NCBI GenBank assembly: GCA_018673255.1
Contig: JABHDC010000215.1
Location: 9,788 to 73,787, forward strand
Direction: 5' to 3'
DNA length: 64,000 nucleotides
Source of the DNA: Gemmatimonadota bacterium
GTDB taxonomy: Bacteria > Latescibacterota > UBA2968 > UBA8231
This document shows positions 27,573 to 35,666 of this stretch, in pieces. A model generated the notes under the pieces. It was not told the origin of the DNA. It searched no databases and worked only from the letters and a program-made list of their open reading frames with translations. The translations under genes were made by a program, and so were the position numbers. The stretch's first letter is position 1, and the number at the start of each line of letters is the position of its first letter.

Positions 27573-28565
27573 CTAGGGATGTTCAGCCTGTCGTGCGCCG
27601 TAGTACGCGGCACCCAGCAAGCCAATTCGATCGTTGCGTATGATGTGCACCGGAATTCGGTGCAGGATATCGGAGACCCGACCCTTCTCTGCGAAGGCAG
27701 CCATGAACGTGCCGTCGCAGAGTTTGTCGGCAATCTTGGGCGCAATGCCACCCCCGATGAACACGCCACCAGTGGCCAGGAACTTCAGCGCCAGATTGCC
27801 GGCTTCGGCCCCATAGAGCGAGACGAACAGATCCAGTGCCTGGGAGGCCAACTCGCAGTGTCCGGAGGTGGCCGCCTCGGAGATGATCCGTGCGCCTTCA
27901 TCTGAACCGGCCAGCTGCTCCCGCAGCCAGTCGGGCTCCTGTCCCCGGTTCGTGTCGCGCAGGAATTCGTAGATATTGACCAGCCCCATACCCGAGACGA
28001 CTCGTTCCCAGCTGACGTGTCCATGAAGCTGGAACAGATAGTCCCACAGCTCTGCTTCCAGGCCTGTTCCCGGTGCAAAGGAGGCATGGCCACCTTCGGA
28101 TGGCACTGCTGCATGCCCCGTGCCAACCCAGGCCAGACCGGCTTCACCCAGACCTGTGCCGGCGGCGATGACGGCGGCATTGCCATTGGGGTCTGGCTCG
28201 CCGGCATTGAGCTGGATCAGATCCTGCGGACCCAGGGCCAGCGTGCCGTAGGCCGTGGCTTCCAGGTCGTTGAGCAGGTCGACATGGGCCACGCCGAGTT
28301 GATCGGCAATGGCGGCCGGGTCAATCGTCCAGGGAAGGTTGACTGGTTTTACCGGTGGTTGTCTCACCGGTCCCGGTACACCGATTACGACGCGATCCGG
28401 ACGCTCATGGCCGCATTCACTCAAGAATGCCTGCAGCAACTCGGCCACACCGGGGAAGTCGGTGGAGGCATACCGCGCCGCCTCGACTTCGACCGCACCG
28501 GACGGGTCCGGTCGATACAATCCGACGTAGGTCTTCGTTCCTCCAATGTCTCCGGCCAGGATCAT
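27573..28565 (-). CDS. glk: Glucokinase
   Basis: Glk phosphorylates glucose with ATP. The 330-residue product is of the bacterial glucokinase (E. coli Glk) type: AGDIGGTKTYVGLYRP as the phosphate loop, VGIPGPV-type residues (VIGVPGPV), LNDLEATAYG with the catalytic Asp, AAGTGLGEAGL, and PSEGGHASFAPG. The C-terminal GGVFIGGGIAPKI is typical. ATG 28565 is placed by AGAGG upstream; the longer open frame to 28676 reads the zwf 3' end in another frame. It follows the original zwf stop by 4 bases, so both were once translationally close. Confidence 0.93.
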   Translation of the reverse strand: MILAGDIGGTKTYVGLYRPDPSGAVEVEAARYASTDFPGVAELLQAFLSECGHERPDRVVIGVPGPVRQPPVKPVNLPWTIDPAAIADQLGVAHVDLLNDLEATAYGTLALGPQDLIQLNAGEPDPNGNAAVIAAGTGLGEAGLAWVGTGHAAVPSEGGHASFAPGTGLEAELWDYLFQLHGHVSWERVVSGMGLVNIYEFLRDTNRGQEPDWLREQLAGSDEGARIISEAATSGHCELASQALDLFVSLYGAEAGNLALKFLATGGVFIGGGIAPKIADKLCDGTFMAAFAEKGRVSDILHRIPVHIIRNDRIGLLGAAYYGARQAEHP

Positions 28566-28569
28566 CGGC

Positions 28570-28779
28570 TCACACCTCTTCCCATCGGCGCCATTCCCGG
28601 TCGAAGAGTGAGTCCGCCTCCTTCGGCCCCCAGGTGCCGGCGGGATAACCCGGCACCTGTGTTGCCGAGGCGGCATTCCACGCTTCCAGGATGGGCATCA
28701 GTAGTTCCCATGACTTCTCAATCCAATCACTGGATGCAAACAGCGTACCGTCGCCGACCAGACAGTCGAGAATGAGGGT
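28570..28779 (-). pseudogene. zwf: C-terminal 69 codons of glucose-6-phosphate dehydrogenase, cut off by an in-frame TAA
   Basis: Directly after the TAA at 28780-28782 the same frame continues with TLILDCLVGDGTLFASSDWI, then EKSWELLMPILEAW, QVPGYPAGTWGPKEAD and LFDREWRRWEEV, and stops at TGA 28570-28572. This is the expected end of G6PDH. No frameshift is needed: the distance to the GTG start is 1521 bases, 507 codons. The missing residue is the Glu of the conserved PEAYE-[TR]-L-[IL]-L-[DE] motif; one base change (GAA to TAA) explains the stop. The C-terminal tail is intact and its codon use looks normal, so the mutation is recent, or it is a sequencing or assembly error. Confidence 0.85.
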
Positions 28780-30090
28780 TTAGTAGGCTTCCGGGCTGCG
28801 ACCGCCGAAGTGATCGGCGTAGCAGAAGTCCATTTCCACCGTGTCCAACTGCACATCTGGGCCCGGACGCTTGCCACTGAAGGCCAGTGAGATGCCTTCC
28901 TCGGGCTGAATCCGGATCGTCAACGTGCTCGGGCGCAGGCGTTCACCCCCGGTGAAGATCAGATGGGGCGGCTGTTTGAACTGCAGCGTGATGGCACTGG
29001 CCCGTCGCGCCATGCGCTTCCCGGTGCGCACATAGAAAGGCACGCCCTGCCAGCGCCAGTTGTCGATCGTGAATTCGATGGCGGCAAAGGTCTCCGCGTG
29101 GGAGCCTTCCGGCACGTCCCGTTCTTGCAGGTAACCGTGACATGTCTGTCCCGCTGCGTCGACACCTGCACTATACTGGCCGCGCACGGCAATCTGATCC
29201 ACTTGCCCGATACTGAAGGGAGACACCGCCTTGAGGACCTTCAATTTCTCGGTGCGAACCGATTCGGCGTCGAATGTCGACGGGGGCTCCATGGCGATGA
29301 CGCACATGACCTGCAGGAGATGATTCTGGATCATATCGCGCAGGGCGCCGGACGTGTCGTAGTACCCGGCCCGGTGCTCGACACCCACCGCTTCGGCAGC
29401 TGTGATCTGCACGTGGTCCACGTAGCGCCGATTCCACAGGGGTTCGAACATGGAATTGGCGAGACGGAAGACGAGAAGATTCTGCACTGTCTCTTTACCG
29501 AGATAGTGATCGATCCGGTAGATCTGATGTTCGTCGAAGACCTCGTGTAGAGACTGGTTGAGACTCCGGGCACTGGTCAGGTCATGACCGAAGGGTTTCT
29601 CGACGATGATGCGGATCCACCCATTGCCGTCCTCCCCTTCCCGGGCCAGACCGGCGGCGCCAAGGCGCTCGACGATATCGAGATAGACCTGGGGTGGCAC
29701 GGAGCAGTAGTAGCAGCGATTCCCACCGGTCTCCCGTTGACCGTCGATCTCGCGCAGGCGCTGGTTCAGACGCCGGTAGGTCTCGGGGGCCGACGGGTCA
29801 CCACTGAGATACTCGACAGAATCGAGAAAGTCCTCGACCTGTTGTTCGTCTTCGGGTACCAGATCGACGAACTCGTGTAGAGAAGCGCGCATCCGCTCCC
29901 GAAACTCCTCGGTCGTCATCCTCGTCCGTGCTACGCCGATCAGAGCGAAACCATCCGGCAGTCTGCCCTGTCGTAACAGGTGCCAGACGGCCGGCAGCAG
30001 CTTGCGTCGGGTCAGGTCGCCCGATGCACCAAAGATGACCAGAACGCAGGGGTCGGGAATACGGTCAGGGGAGAGAAGGGAGTCGGTCAC
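28780..30090 (-). CDS. zwf: Glucose-6-phosphate 1-dehydrogenase, prematurely terminated
   Basis: Zwf oxidises glucose 6-phosphate with NAD(P), opening the oxidative pentose-phosphate pathway. The reading frame gives 436 residues: CVLVIFGASGDLTRRKLLPA (Rossmann motif), YYCSVPPQVYLDIVE, IIVEKPFGHDLTSAR and the active-site RIDHYLGKETVQNLL. The frame ends at PEAY followed by TAA, about 70 codons short of family length (about 490-510). The lost part contributes to the C-terminal beta-sheet and dimer region, so the truncated enzyme would probably be impaired. The start is GTG 30090, 11 bases after tal; no strong ribosome site is visible. Gene order tal-zwf-glk-fba supports the assignment. Confidence 0.9.
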   Translation of the reverse strand: MTDSLLSPDRIPDPCVLVIFGASGDLTRRKLLPAVWHLLRQGRLPDGFALIGVARTRMTTEEFRERMRASLHEFVDLVPEDEQQVEDFLDSVEYLSGDPSAPETYRRLNQRLREIDGQRETGGNRCYYCSVPPQVYLDIVERLGAAGLAREGEDGNGWIRIIVEKPFGHDLTSARSLNQSLHEVFDEHQIYRIDHYLGKETVQNLLVFRLANSMFEPLWNRRYVDHVQITAAEAVGVEHRAGYYDTSGALRDMIQNHLLQVMCVIAMEPPSTFDAESVRTEKLKVLKAVSPFSIGQVDQIAVRGQYSAGVDAAGQTCHGYLQERDVPEGSHAETFAAIEFTIDNWRWQGVPFYVRTGKRMARRASAITLQFKQPPHLIFTGGERLRPSTLTIRIQPEEGISLAFSGKRPGPDVQLDTVEMDFCYADHFGGRSPEAY

Positions 30091-30101
30091 GGCACTGGCG
30101 G

Positions 30102-31238
30102 TCAGGTCCGCCGCGTGATCGTTGCAGATTCGCTCTCAATGGCAGCCAGCAGCTTGTCGAAGGGTTCGACAAACAGCCGTACGGCGTCAGCTTGAAGCTG
30201 GTCTGTGAGCTCCTTCATGGAGATCCCCGTCGTTGCCAGCGTCTCCATGACGTCGCGAGCCTCATCGACACCTTCTTCGATGGCGGCCTTTGCGACGCCG
30301 TGATCACGGAATGCGTCGTACGTCGCGGCGGGCAAGGTGTTGACTGTCTGAGGACCGATGAGTTCTTCCACGTAGCGGACATCACGATAGGCAGGGTTCT
30401 TCACACTCGTACTGGCCCACAACAGGCGCTGCGGGCGCGCGCCGGCACTGGCAAGGCGTTGCCAGCGATCGGTGGCGATCAGCTCCTGATATGCGGCGTA
30501 GGCCAGCTTGGCATTGGCGATGGCCACCTGACCCTTCAGGGCCCTCAGGGCGAGGCGATCGTGGGCACTCTGGGTCTGGGGCAGAAGCTCATCGATCAGC
30601 TTGTCGACAAGGGCATCGATGCGGCTGACGAAGAAACTGGCGACGCTGCCCACGCTGGCTACATCGCCACCATTGTTGGCCAGCTGCTCGAGGCCGGCAA
30701 CATAGGCCTGAGCCACCTCAACGTAATTCTCCTGCGCAAACAGGAGTGTCACGTTCACATTGATGCCCTGGGCGATCAGCTGCTCGACGGCAGGTACGCC
30801 GGCGGGCGTGCCCGGCACCTTGATCATGACATTGCGTCGACCCACCTCGGTGGCCAGTCGCAGGGCCTCCTCGATCGTGCCCTGCGTGTCGTCGGCCAGA
30901 TGCGGCGAGACTTCGAGGGAGACGTAGCCATCCAGACCTTCAGTGCGCTGGTATACGGGCAACATCACGTCCGCGGACCAGCGGATGTCTTCGATGGCGA
31001 TCGCCTCGTAGATCTGCAACGGTTGCAAGCCGGCTAGGGCCAACTGCCGCAGGGCGCCCTGATAGTCATCGGAGCCGGATATGGCCTTCTCGAAGATGGC
31101 CGGATTCGACGTCATCCCGGACAGTCCATCTTCCTGTATGAGGCGACTCAGTTCGCCGCTGGTGATCATGCTGCGACCGATGTTGTCGTACCAGACGCTC
31201 TGGCCCTGCTGGCCGAGATCGACGAGTGGATTCGACAT
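30102..31238 (-). CDS. tal: Transaldolase
   Basis: Transaldolase moves a dihydroxyacetone unit between sugar phosphates in the non-oxidative pentose-phosphate pathway. The 378-residue length fits the longer actinobacterial/cyanobacterial-type Tal. Motifs are GMTSNPAIFEKAISGSDDY, the VSLEVSPHLADDT strand and the Schiff-base lysine in NVMIKVPGTPAG. Later parts include LLWASTSVKNPAYRDVRYVE. ATG 31238 is chosen because AGGAG lies 8 bases upstream and the product starts MSNPLVDL. It is the first gene of the minus-strand carbon operon (tal, zwf, glk, fbaB, KdsC-like), divergent from the epimerase gene. Confidence 0.94.
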   Translation of the reverse strand: MSNPLVDLGQQGQSVWYDNIGRSMITSGELSRLIQEDGLSGMTSNPAIFEKAISGSDDYQGALRQLALAGLQPLQIYEAIAIEDIRWSADVMLPVYQRTEGLDGYVSLEVSPHLADDTQGTIEEALRLATEVGRRNVMIKVPGTPAGVPAVEQLIAQGINVNVTLLFAQENYVEVAQAYVAGLEQLANNGGDVASVGSVASFFVSRIDALVDKLIDELLPQTQSAHDRLALRALKGQVAIANAKLAYAAYQELIATDRWQRLASAGARPQRLLWASTSVKNPAYRDVRYVEELIGPQTVNTLPAATYDAFRDHGVAKAAIEEGVDEARDVMETLATTGISMKELTDQLQADAVRLFVEPFDKLLAAIESESATITRRT

Positions 31239-31349
31239 AAAGGACGGCTCCTCATAAAACGGATGCGGCTCGGGTAGGACGCGCGCGAGACTGCAATCCA
31301 AGCACTGCCCAGAGGCAGGTGAGTGAGTGCAGCGGCTGCGTTTCGGGCC

Positions 31350-31373
31350 TATAATATCCCGACTCGGTCCGAG
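31350..31373 (+). promoter_or_regulatory. Perfect TATAAT -10 with adjacent palindrome upstream of the epimerase gene
   Basis: TATAAT at 31350-31355 is a perfect -10 hexamer, but no good -35 lies 16-18 bases upstream. The palindrome CTCGG-T-CCGAG at 31363-31373 starts near the expected transcription start, and CGGG/CCCG flank the -10. A repressor site over the promoter is plausible. Confidence 0.4.
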
Positions 31374-31416
31374 ACCGGCAACACGTGCACATGTTTTGGG
31401 GCAGGGAGGATTTCAG

Positions 31417-32343
31417 GTGGCTCGATATCTCGTTACTGGTGGTGCAGGTTTCATCGGTTCGCATCTGTGCGCCCGTCTGGTCGCTGACGGCCATGACGTG
31501 CGAGCCCTCGACGACCTGTCGAGTGGACACCGCAGCAATCTCGATGGCGTCGATGTAGACCTCATCGTCGGCGATCTGCGTGACAGCGATGCATTGGGCA
31601 GCGCTGTCGAGGGCGCCGACTTCGTCCTCCACCATGCGGCCATCGCTTCGGTGCAGTATTCGGTCGAGCATCCACTGGAAGAGCAGGATGTGAATGTTGT
31701 GGGAACGTTGCAGGTGCTTGAGGCCGCACGCGCCGCGGGTGTCCGACGTGTTGTGTTTGCTGCCTCGGCCGCCGCCTACGGAGCAGATGAGAAAGTTCCG
31801 AAGCAGGAGACGATGCCGACGGTGCCGATCTCACCCTACGGCCTGTCCAAAGTTGCCGGGGAGCACTACTGCAGGGTCTGGTCGCACGTGTATGAGCTGG
31901 AGACGGTCTGCCTCCGCTACTTCAATATTTTTGGACCCCGACAGGATCCGGCCAGCCCCTACAGCGGCGTCATTTCCATCTTTGCTCGTGCCATGATCGA
32001 TGGTCGGACTCCAACCATCCACGGCGACGGCGAGCAGTCGCGTGACTTCACGTTCGTCGACAATGTGGTGGCTGCCAACATGCTCGCGTGTGCCATGCCG
32101 AGCACGGCAGGCGAGATCTACAACATCGGCTGTGCGCGGGCGATCACAGTCAACGAACTCGTGGCGGCTCTCAATACCTGCCTGGGCAGTGAGCTGAAAC
32201 CAGACCACATTGAATCCCGAGCCGGGGATGTGCGTGTCTCGCTGGCCGACATCTCTGCTGCATCGCAGCAGCTTGGCTATGAGCCCACCACGGCCTTCGA
32301 AGAGGGTCTGCGACAGACCGTCGACTGGATGCGCGCAAGCTAA
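31417..32343 (+). CDS. UDP-sugar 4-epimerase-type SDR (GalE/WbpP-like)
   Basis: The 308-residue extended SDR has the NAD-binding motif YLVTGGAGFIGSHLCARL, then LDDLSSGHRSNL, VLHHAAIASVQYSVEHP, and the catalytic Ser (ASAAAYG) and Tyr-x3-Lys (PYGLSKVAGEHY). RYFNIFGPRQDP and GDGEQSRDFTFVDNVV are typical of UDP-glucose or UDP-GlcNAc 4-epimerases making surface polysaccharide precursors. The start is GTG 31417, set by AGGGAGGA at 31403-31410, six bases upstream. Substrate cannot be assigned further. Confidence 0.9.
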   Translation: MARYLVTGGAGFIGSHLCARLVADGHDVRALDDLSSGHRSNLDGVDVDLIVGDLRDSDALGSAVEGADFVLHHAAIASVQYSVEHPLEEQDVNVVGTLQVLEAARAAGVRRVVFAASAAAYGADEKVPKQETMPTVPISPYGLSKVAGEHYCRVWSHVYELETVCLRYFNIFGPRQDPASPYSGVISIFARAMIDGRTPTIHGDGEQSRDFTFVDNVVAANMLACAMPSTAGEIYNIGCARAITVNELVAALNTCLGSELKPDHIESRAGDVRVSLADISAASQQLGYEPTTAFEEGLRQTVDWMRAS

Positions 32344-32422
32344 AGCCCCGCGGAATTCCGGCAGTCGTTATCTTCGAGTGATACGTCATTTCGAGTAGAA
32401 TCTCCTCTCACCAGCGATTGAT

Positions 32423-33604
32423 ATGGCAGACATCATCGATGGCAAGAAGCGCATACCCTTCATGCGCGGAATGCTCGTCCATCACCTGATCCAGCAAGGA
32501 TTCGATCACGAGGCCGCTTATCAGGTCGCCGATGATGTACGCTCTGCCCTGCGTGAGTACAAGGAGGAAGTCAAGCGCGACGAGCTGCTCGAGCTCATTC
32601 ACAATCTGCTGAGTCGCGATCACGCAGACCACGATATTCGTGATCTCGTGTTCTGGGAGCCTGTTCCCACATCGATCACCGTCGATCTCGGTGACAGTGC
32701 ACATCCCTTTTCGCGTGAGCGACTGGCACACTCGGTTCAGGCGGCCGGCCTGGGCCCCGATGACGCGATGGCCATCGCACGTACTGTGGAGAGCCGTCTC
32801 CTCGAACAGCGGCTTGATCGAGTGAAGAGCGAGCAACTCGGCGAGATGGTCGCCCAGGCCCTGAGTGAGGGGCACGGGGATCGATTTGTCAGCCGCTACC
32901 AGGTGTGGCGTGCCTGGGGGGACATAGGCAAACCGCTCGTCCTCCTCATCGGTGGCGCCTCCGGGGTTGGCAAGACCTCACTCGCCATCAATCTGGCCAA
33001 TGTGCTCGACATTCCACGAGTCGTGGCCACCGACGATATCCGTCAGATTCTGCGGCTGACCTTGTCGCAGGAGTTCATGCCATCGATCCACCACTCTTCC
33101 TATACCTCCTCTCGCGGCGTGCAATTGCCGGACATGTCGAGCGAAGACCCCTTGATCACCAGCTTCCGTGATCAGGCGAGGGTTGTCGGTGTCGGTGTGC
33201 GTGCCATCATCAGCCGTTGCATCGAAGAGAACACGAGTGTGATCGTGGATGGTGTCCACCTGATTCCAGGCTTCACCGATCTGAGTCAGTTTGGCGACGA
33301 TGCGCTGATCATTCCCATGTGCCTGGCGGTCACAGATCGTCAGGTGTTCAAACAACGTTTCGCACGACGGGCCAAACAATCTCCCAATCGCCCCGAGAAG
33401 AGGTATCTCGACAACCTCGATCACATTCTCGCCATTCAGCAGCATATTCTTGATGAGAGCGAGGAAGACAACATCCCGGTCATCGAGATCACGACAGTGG
33501 AAGATCCCACCAGCGCGGCGGTCACACTCGTGGCAGAGCGACTGCGCAAAGAGAAGGATGTTCGCCAGCTTACCAAGGGCAATGGCAAGAAGAAGAGGAA
33601 GTGA
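32423..33604 (+). CDS. 2-phosphoglycerate kinase-like protein with tandem ATP-cone-like domains
   Basis: The 393-residue protein has two N-terminal segments with the ATP-cone pattern: residues 8-75 (KRIPFMRGMLVHHLIQQGF) and 88-155 (PFSRERLAHSVQAAGLGPDD). A P-loop kinase domain follows with GGASGVGKTSLA at 177-188, ATDDIRQILR and VDGVHLIPGF. This is the architecture of the 2-phosphoglycerate kinases known from methanogens, which start cyclic 2,3-diphosphoglycerate synthesis; ATP-cones sense nucleotides. In a bacterium the product is uncertain and no cDPG synthase gene is nearby. The C-terminus is very basic (GNGKKKRK). It stands alone. Confidence 0.8.
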   Translation: MADIIDGKKRIPFMRGMLVHHLIQQGFDHEAAYQVADDVRSALREYKEEVKRDELLELIHNLLSRDHADHDIRDLVFWEPVPTSITVDLGDSAHPFSRERLAHSVQAAGLGPDDAMAIARTVESRLLEQRLDRVKSEQLGEMVAQALSEGHGDRFVSRYQVWRAWGDIGKPLVLLIGGASGVGKTSLAINLANVLDIPRVVATDDIRQILRLTLSQEFMPSIHHSSYTSSRGVQLPDMSSEDPLITSFRDQARVVGVGVRAIISRCIEENTSVIVDGVHLIPGFTDLSQFGDDALIIPMCLAVTDRQVFKQRFARRAKQSPNRPEKRYLDNLDHILAIQQHILDESEEDNIPVIEITTVEDPTSAAVTLVAERLRKEKDVRQLTKGNGKKKRK

Positions 33605-33659
33605 CGGTTTGACAGACGATTCAGCGGGGTGCCAAGGCGTACCTCAGGGCTGATTGTCG

Positions 33660-33688
33660 TTGCTCGGCCTCAGAGGCCGGGCTATATT
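33660..33688 (+). promoter_or_regulatory. Candidate bactofilin promoter with a palindrome in the spacer
   Basis: TTGCTC at 33660-33665 and TATATT at 33683-33688 are 17 bases apart. The spacer contains the perfect palindrome CGGCCTC-A-GAGGCCG (33665-33679), which could be an operator or the foot of a terminator of the preceding gene. A short hairpin AGCCC/GGGCT at 33718-33733 lies in the leader. Confidence 0.4.
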
Positions 33689-33756
33689 GACAACTCAAGC
33701 ATTAACCGACCTTTAGAAGCCCTTTTTCGGGCTGATACAGCGACTGGAACCAACAC

Positions 33757-34236
33757 ATGCTGGGCAAGAAGGACAACGGCGCTGTCGCCGGCGGCCAGAC
33801 CTTGAACACGATCATCGGTCGCGGCACGGTCTTTGAGGGCGTCATGAAGGTCGACAACAGCGTCCGGATTGATGGCATCTTCAAGGGCGAGCTGTTGTGC
33901 TCCGGCGCATTGACGATCAGTCAGTCGGGCGAGGCCTACGCTCATCTTGAAGGGCGAGATATCTACATCAATGGCATCGTACGTGGCACTGTACGTGCCG
34001 AGAAGGTGCGCCTCGACAGCCAGGCGCGTTTCATCGGTGACGTCTACACGGGGGCATTGTCCGTGTCCGAAGGGGCCGTATTCCACGGGAGTTGTTCCAT
34101 GGAGACGGCGGCATCGGAGGTGAAGGAACCGAAGTCGGCTCGAGAAGGTGTCAATGTCCTCTCCATGGATGGCAAGCGCGACGAAGCGGCCCAGACGCTT
34201 GAGGTCACTGACGAGGCTCGGGTCGCCCAAACCTGA
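33757..34236 (+). CDS. Bactofilin (polymer-forming cytoskeletal protein)
   Basis: The 159-residue protein has the DUF583/bactofilin right-handed beta-helix core. It starts with NTIIGRGTVFEGVMKVDNSV and continues with RIDGIFKGELLCSGALTISQ and NGIVRGTVRAEKVRLDSQAR. Short unstructured ends flank the core, as usual. Bactofilins polymerise without nucleotide and act in cell shape, stalks or positioning of other complexes, sometimes chemotaxis or flagellar proteins. No lytM peptidase gene is adjacent, but a flagellin gene is 215 bases downstream on the same strand. The ribosome site before ATG 33757 is weak. Confidence 0.9.
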   Translation: MLGKKDNGAVAGGQTLNTIIGRGTVFEGVMKVDNSVRIDGIFKGELLCSGALTISQSGEAYAHLEGRDIYINGIVRGTVRAEKVRLDSQARFIGDVYTGALSVSEGAVFHGSCSMETAASEVKEPKSAREGVNVLSMDGKRDEAAQTLEVTDEARVAQT

Positions 34237-34418
34237 GTCTAGGGCCTGACCTGAGTAAAGCCTTCCGCCCGGAAGGAAAATACCATCCCCTATTCGTGTC
34301 GTGATCCCTCACGAGCGGATACGATGAAGAGTTCATAACTTATATATTTACAAAGGGTTGCCTGGACGTCTTGTAGGCGGACGCAGGCTCTGGTCTGCTC
34401 TTTGCTCGAGACCCTCAG

Positions 34419-34434
34419 CGGAGGAATCCCTCCG
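34419..34434 (+). promoter_or_regulatory. Hairpin just before the flagellin ribosome site
   Basis: CGGAGG (34419-34424) pairs with CCTCCG (34429-34434) around the 4-base loop AATC. The ribosome site AGGAGA (34437-34442) follows within 3 bases. The left arm itself contains a GGAGG motif, so structure in the leader could affect translation of flagellin. Two further hairpins lie upstream at 34261-34276 and 34299-34314. No sigma28 or sigma54 promoter is convincing in this gap. Confidence 0.35.
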
Positions 34435-34451
34435 ACAGGAGAATCGAGCAA

Positions 34452-35618
34452 ATGTCTACAGCCAGCCTCAATCACAATACGCACCTGCAGAAAATCCATC
34501 GGTCCCTGTCGGTTCATTCCGCCGGGATGAGTCGGGAGATCCGTCAGTTGTCTTCTGGCCTTCGAGTCGAGCGATCCAGCGACGATCCGGCCAGTCTTGC
34601 CCTGGCGGACGGGATCCGGTCGGAAGTACGTGCCATGACCGAGGGCACCCGCAACATCCAGCAGACGTTCTCATTGTTGCAGGTAGCCGATGGCTCCCTT
34701 AATGAGATCTCAGCGATGGTCAATCGCATGCGGACGCTGGCCATGCAGGCCGGTTCGTCCATCTTCAACGATGTCGACCGTCAGAACATCAACTCAGAAT
34801 TCGAGCAACTGCGCGAAGAGATCGATCGCATCGCCAGTGCGACCACATACAACGGTCGTGAGCTGCTCACTGGTGGCAACAATGAGATCGGCGCCGATTC
34901 CAGTGCTGTGGATCTGGCCGGTACGACGGGCCTCTCCGATATCCGCGTCGATGATGCCATCCCGGGGACATACACATTTGTCGACGAGCCCGGTGACGGC
35001 CTGTTGTCGATCGGGAATGGTGTGCAAACGCAGACCGTCAATATCGCCGACCAACTGCATGAAGACGGGAATGTCGGCGACGGTGAGAACTTCCCCGTGA
35101 TCTTCGATCGGCTGGGAATCCGGGTCTCCCTCTCCGGGGCCAATGTTGTGGACGCCCAGGGCACGTATGCCGATGGCGCGCTCGACGGGCAGCAACTCGT
35201 TGTCGAAGAGAAGACAGGTCTGACCTTTCAGGTCGGTCCCTCAGAGGCCAGCAACGACGTGAGTCGCTTGGAAATCAAGGACATGAGGGCCAACAGTCAC
35301 GTACTGAATCTCGCCAGCATCTCGATCGTCACGATCGAAGATGCCCACAATGCACTGGAGCCGTTGGGCCTAGCGATCCAGTCGGTCACTGAGGAGCGCA
35401 ATCGCCTTGGCGCATTCCAGAATCGTCTGCAATTGAGCATCGCGACCAGCGAAGCCGTCGTGGAGCGTATGGTCAGTACAGAATCGGAGATTCGCGAGGT
35501 CGATGTCGCGCGTGCCGTGGCCGGGTTGACTCGGTCCCAGATTCTGTCACAGGTGGCCACGCGGGTTGCGACGGAGGCGGACACCGATATCGAGCGTATC
35601 CTCTCCCTGTTGGCCTGA
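34452..35618 (+). CDS. Flagellin
   Basis: The 388-residue protein has the conserved flagellin ends. The N-terminal D0/D1 region includes EIRQLSSGLRVERSSDDPAS, NIQQTFSLLQVADGSLNEI and MVNRMRTLAMQAGSSIF. The C-terminal D1/D0 region includes RNRLGAFQNRLQLSIATSEA and EIREVDVARAVAGLTRSQIL, ending in IERILSLLA. A variable surface domain of about 170 residues lies between. It would be exported by the flagellar type III system and polymerise into the filament. No other flagellar gene is in the window. The gene is monocistronic behind the bactofilin gene, with AGGAG 10 bases before ATG 34452. Confidence 0.94.
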   Translation: MSTASLNHNTHLQKIHRSLSVHSAGMSREIRQLSSGLRVERSSDDPASLALADGIRSEVRAMTEGTRNIQQTFSLLQVADGSLNEISAMVNRMRTLAMQAGSSIFNDVDRQNINSEFEQLREEIDRIASATTYNGRELLTGGNNEIGADSSAVDLAGTTGLSDIRVDDAIPGTYTFVDEPGDGLLSIGNGVQTQTVNIADQLHEDGNVGDGENFPVIFDRLGIRVSLSGANVVDAQGTYADGALDGQQLVVEEKTGLTFQVGPSEASNDVSRLEIKDMRANSHVLNLASISIVTIEDAHNALEPLGLAIQSVTEERNRLGAFQNRLQLSIATSEAVVERMVSTESEIREVDVARAVAGLTRSQILSQVATRVATEADTDIERILSLLA

Positions 35619-35666
35619 GCCACACAGAAGGCGGTCTGTGGCGCCCAGTCCACAGATACACCGGGT

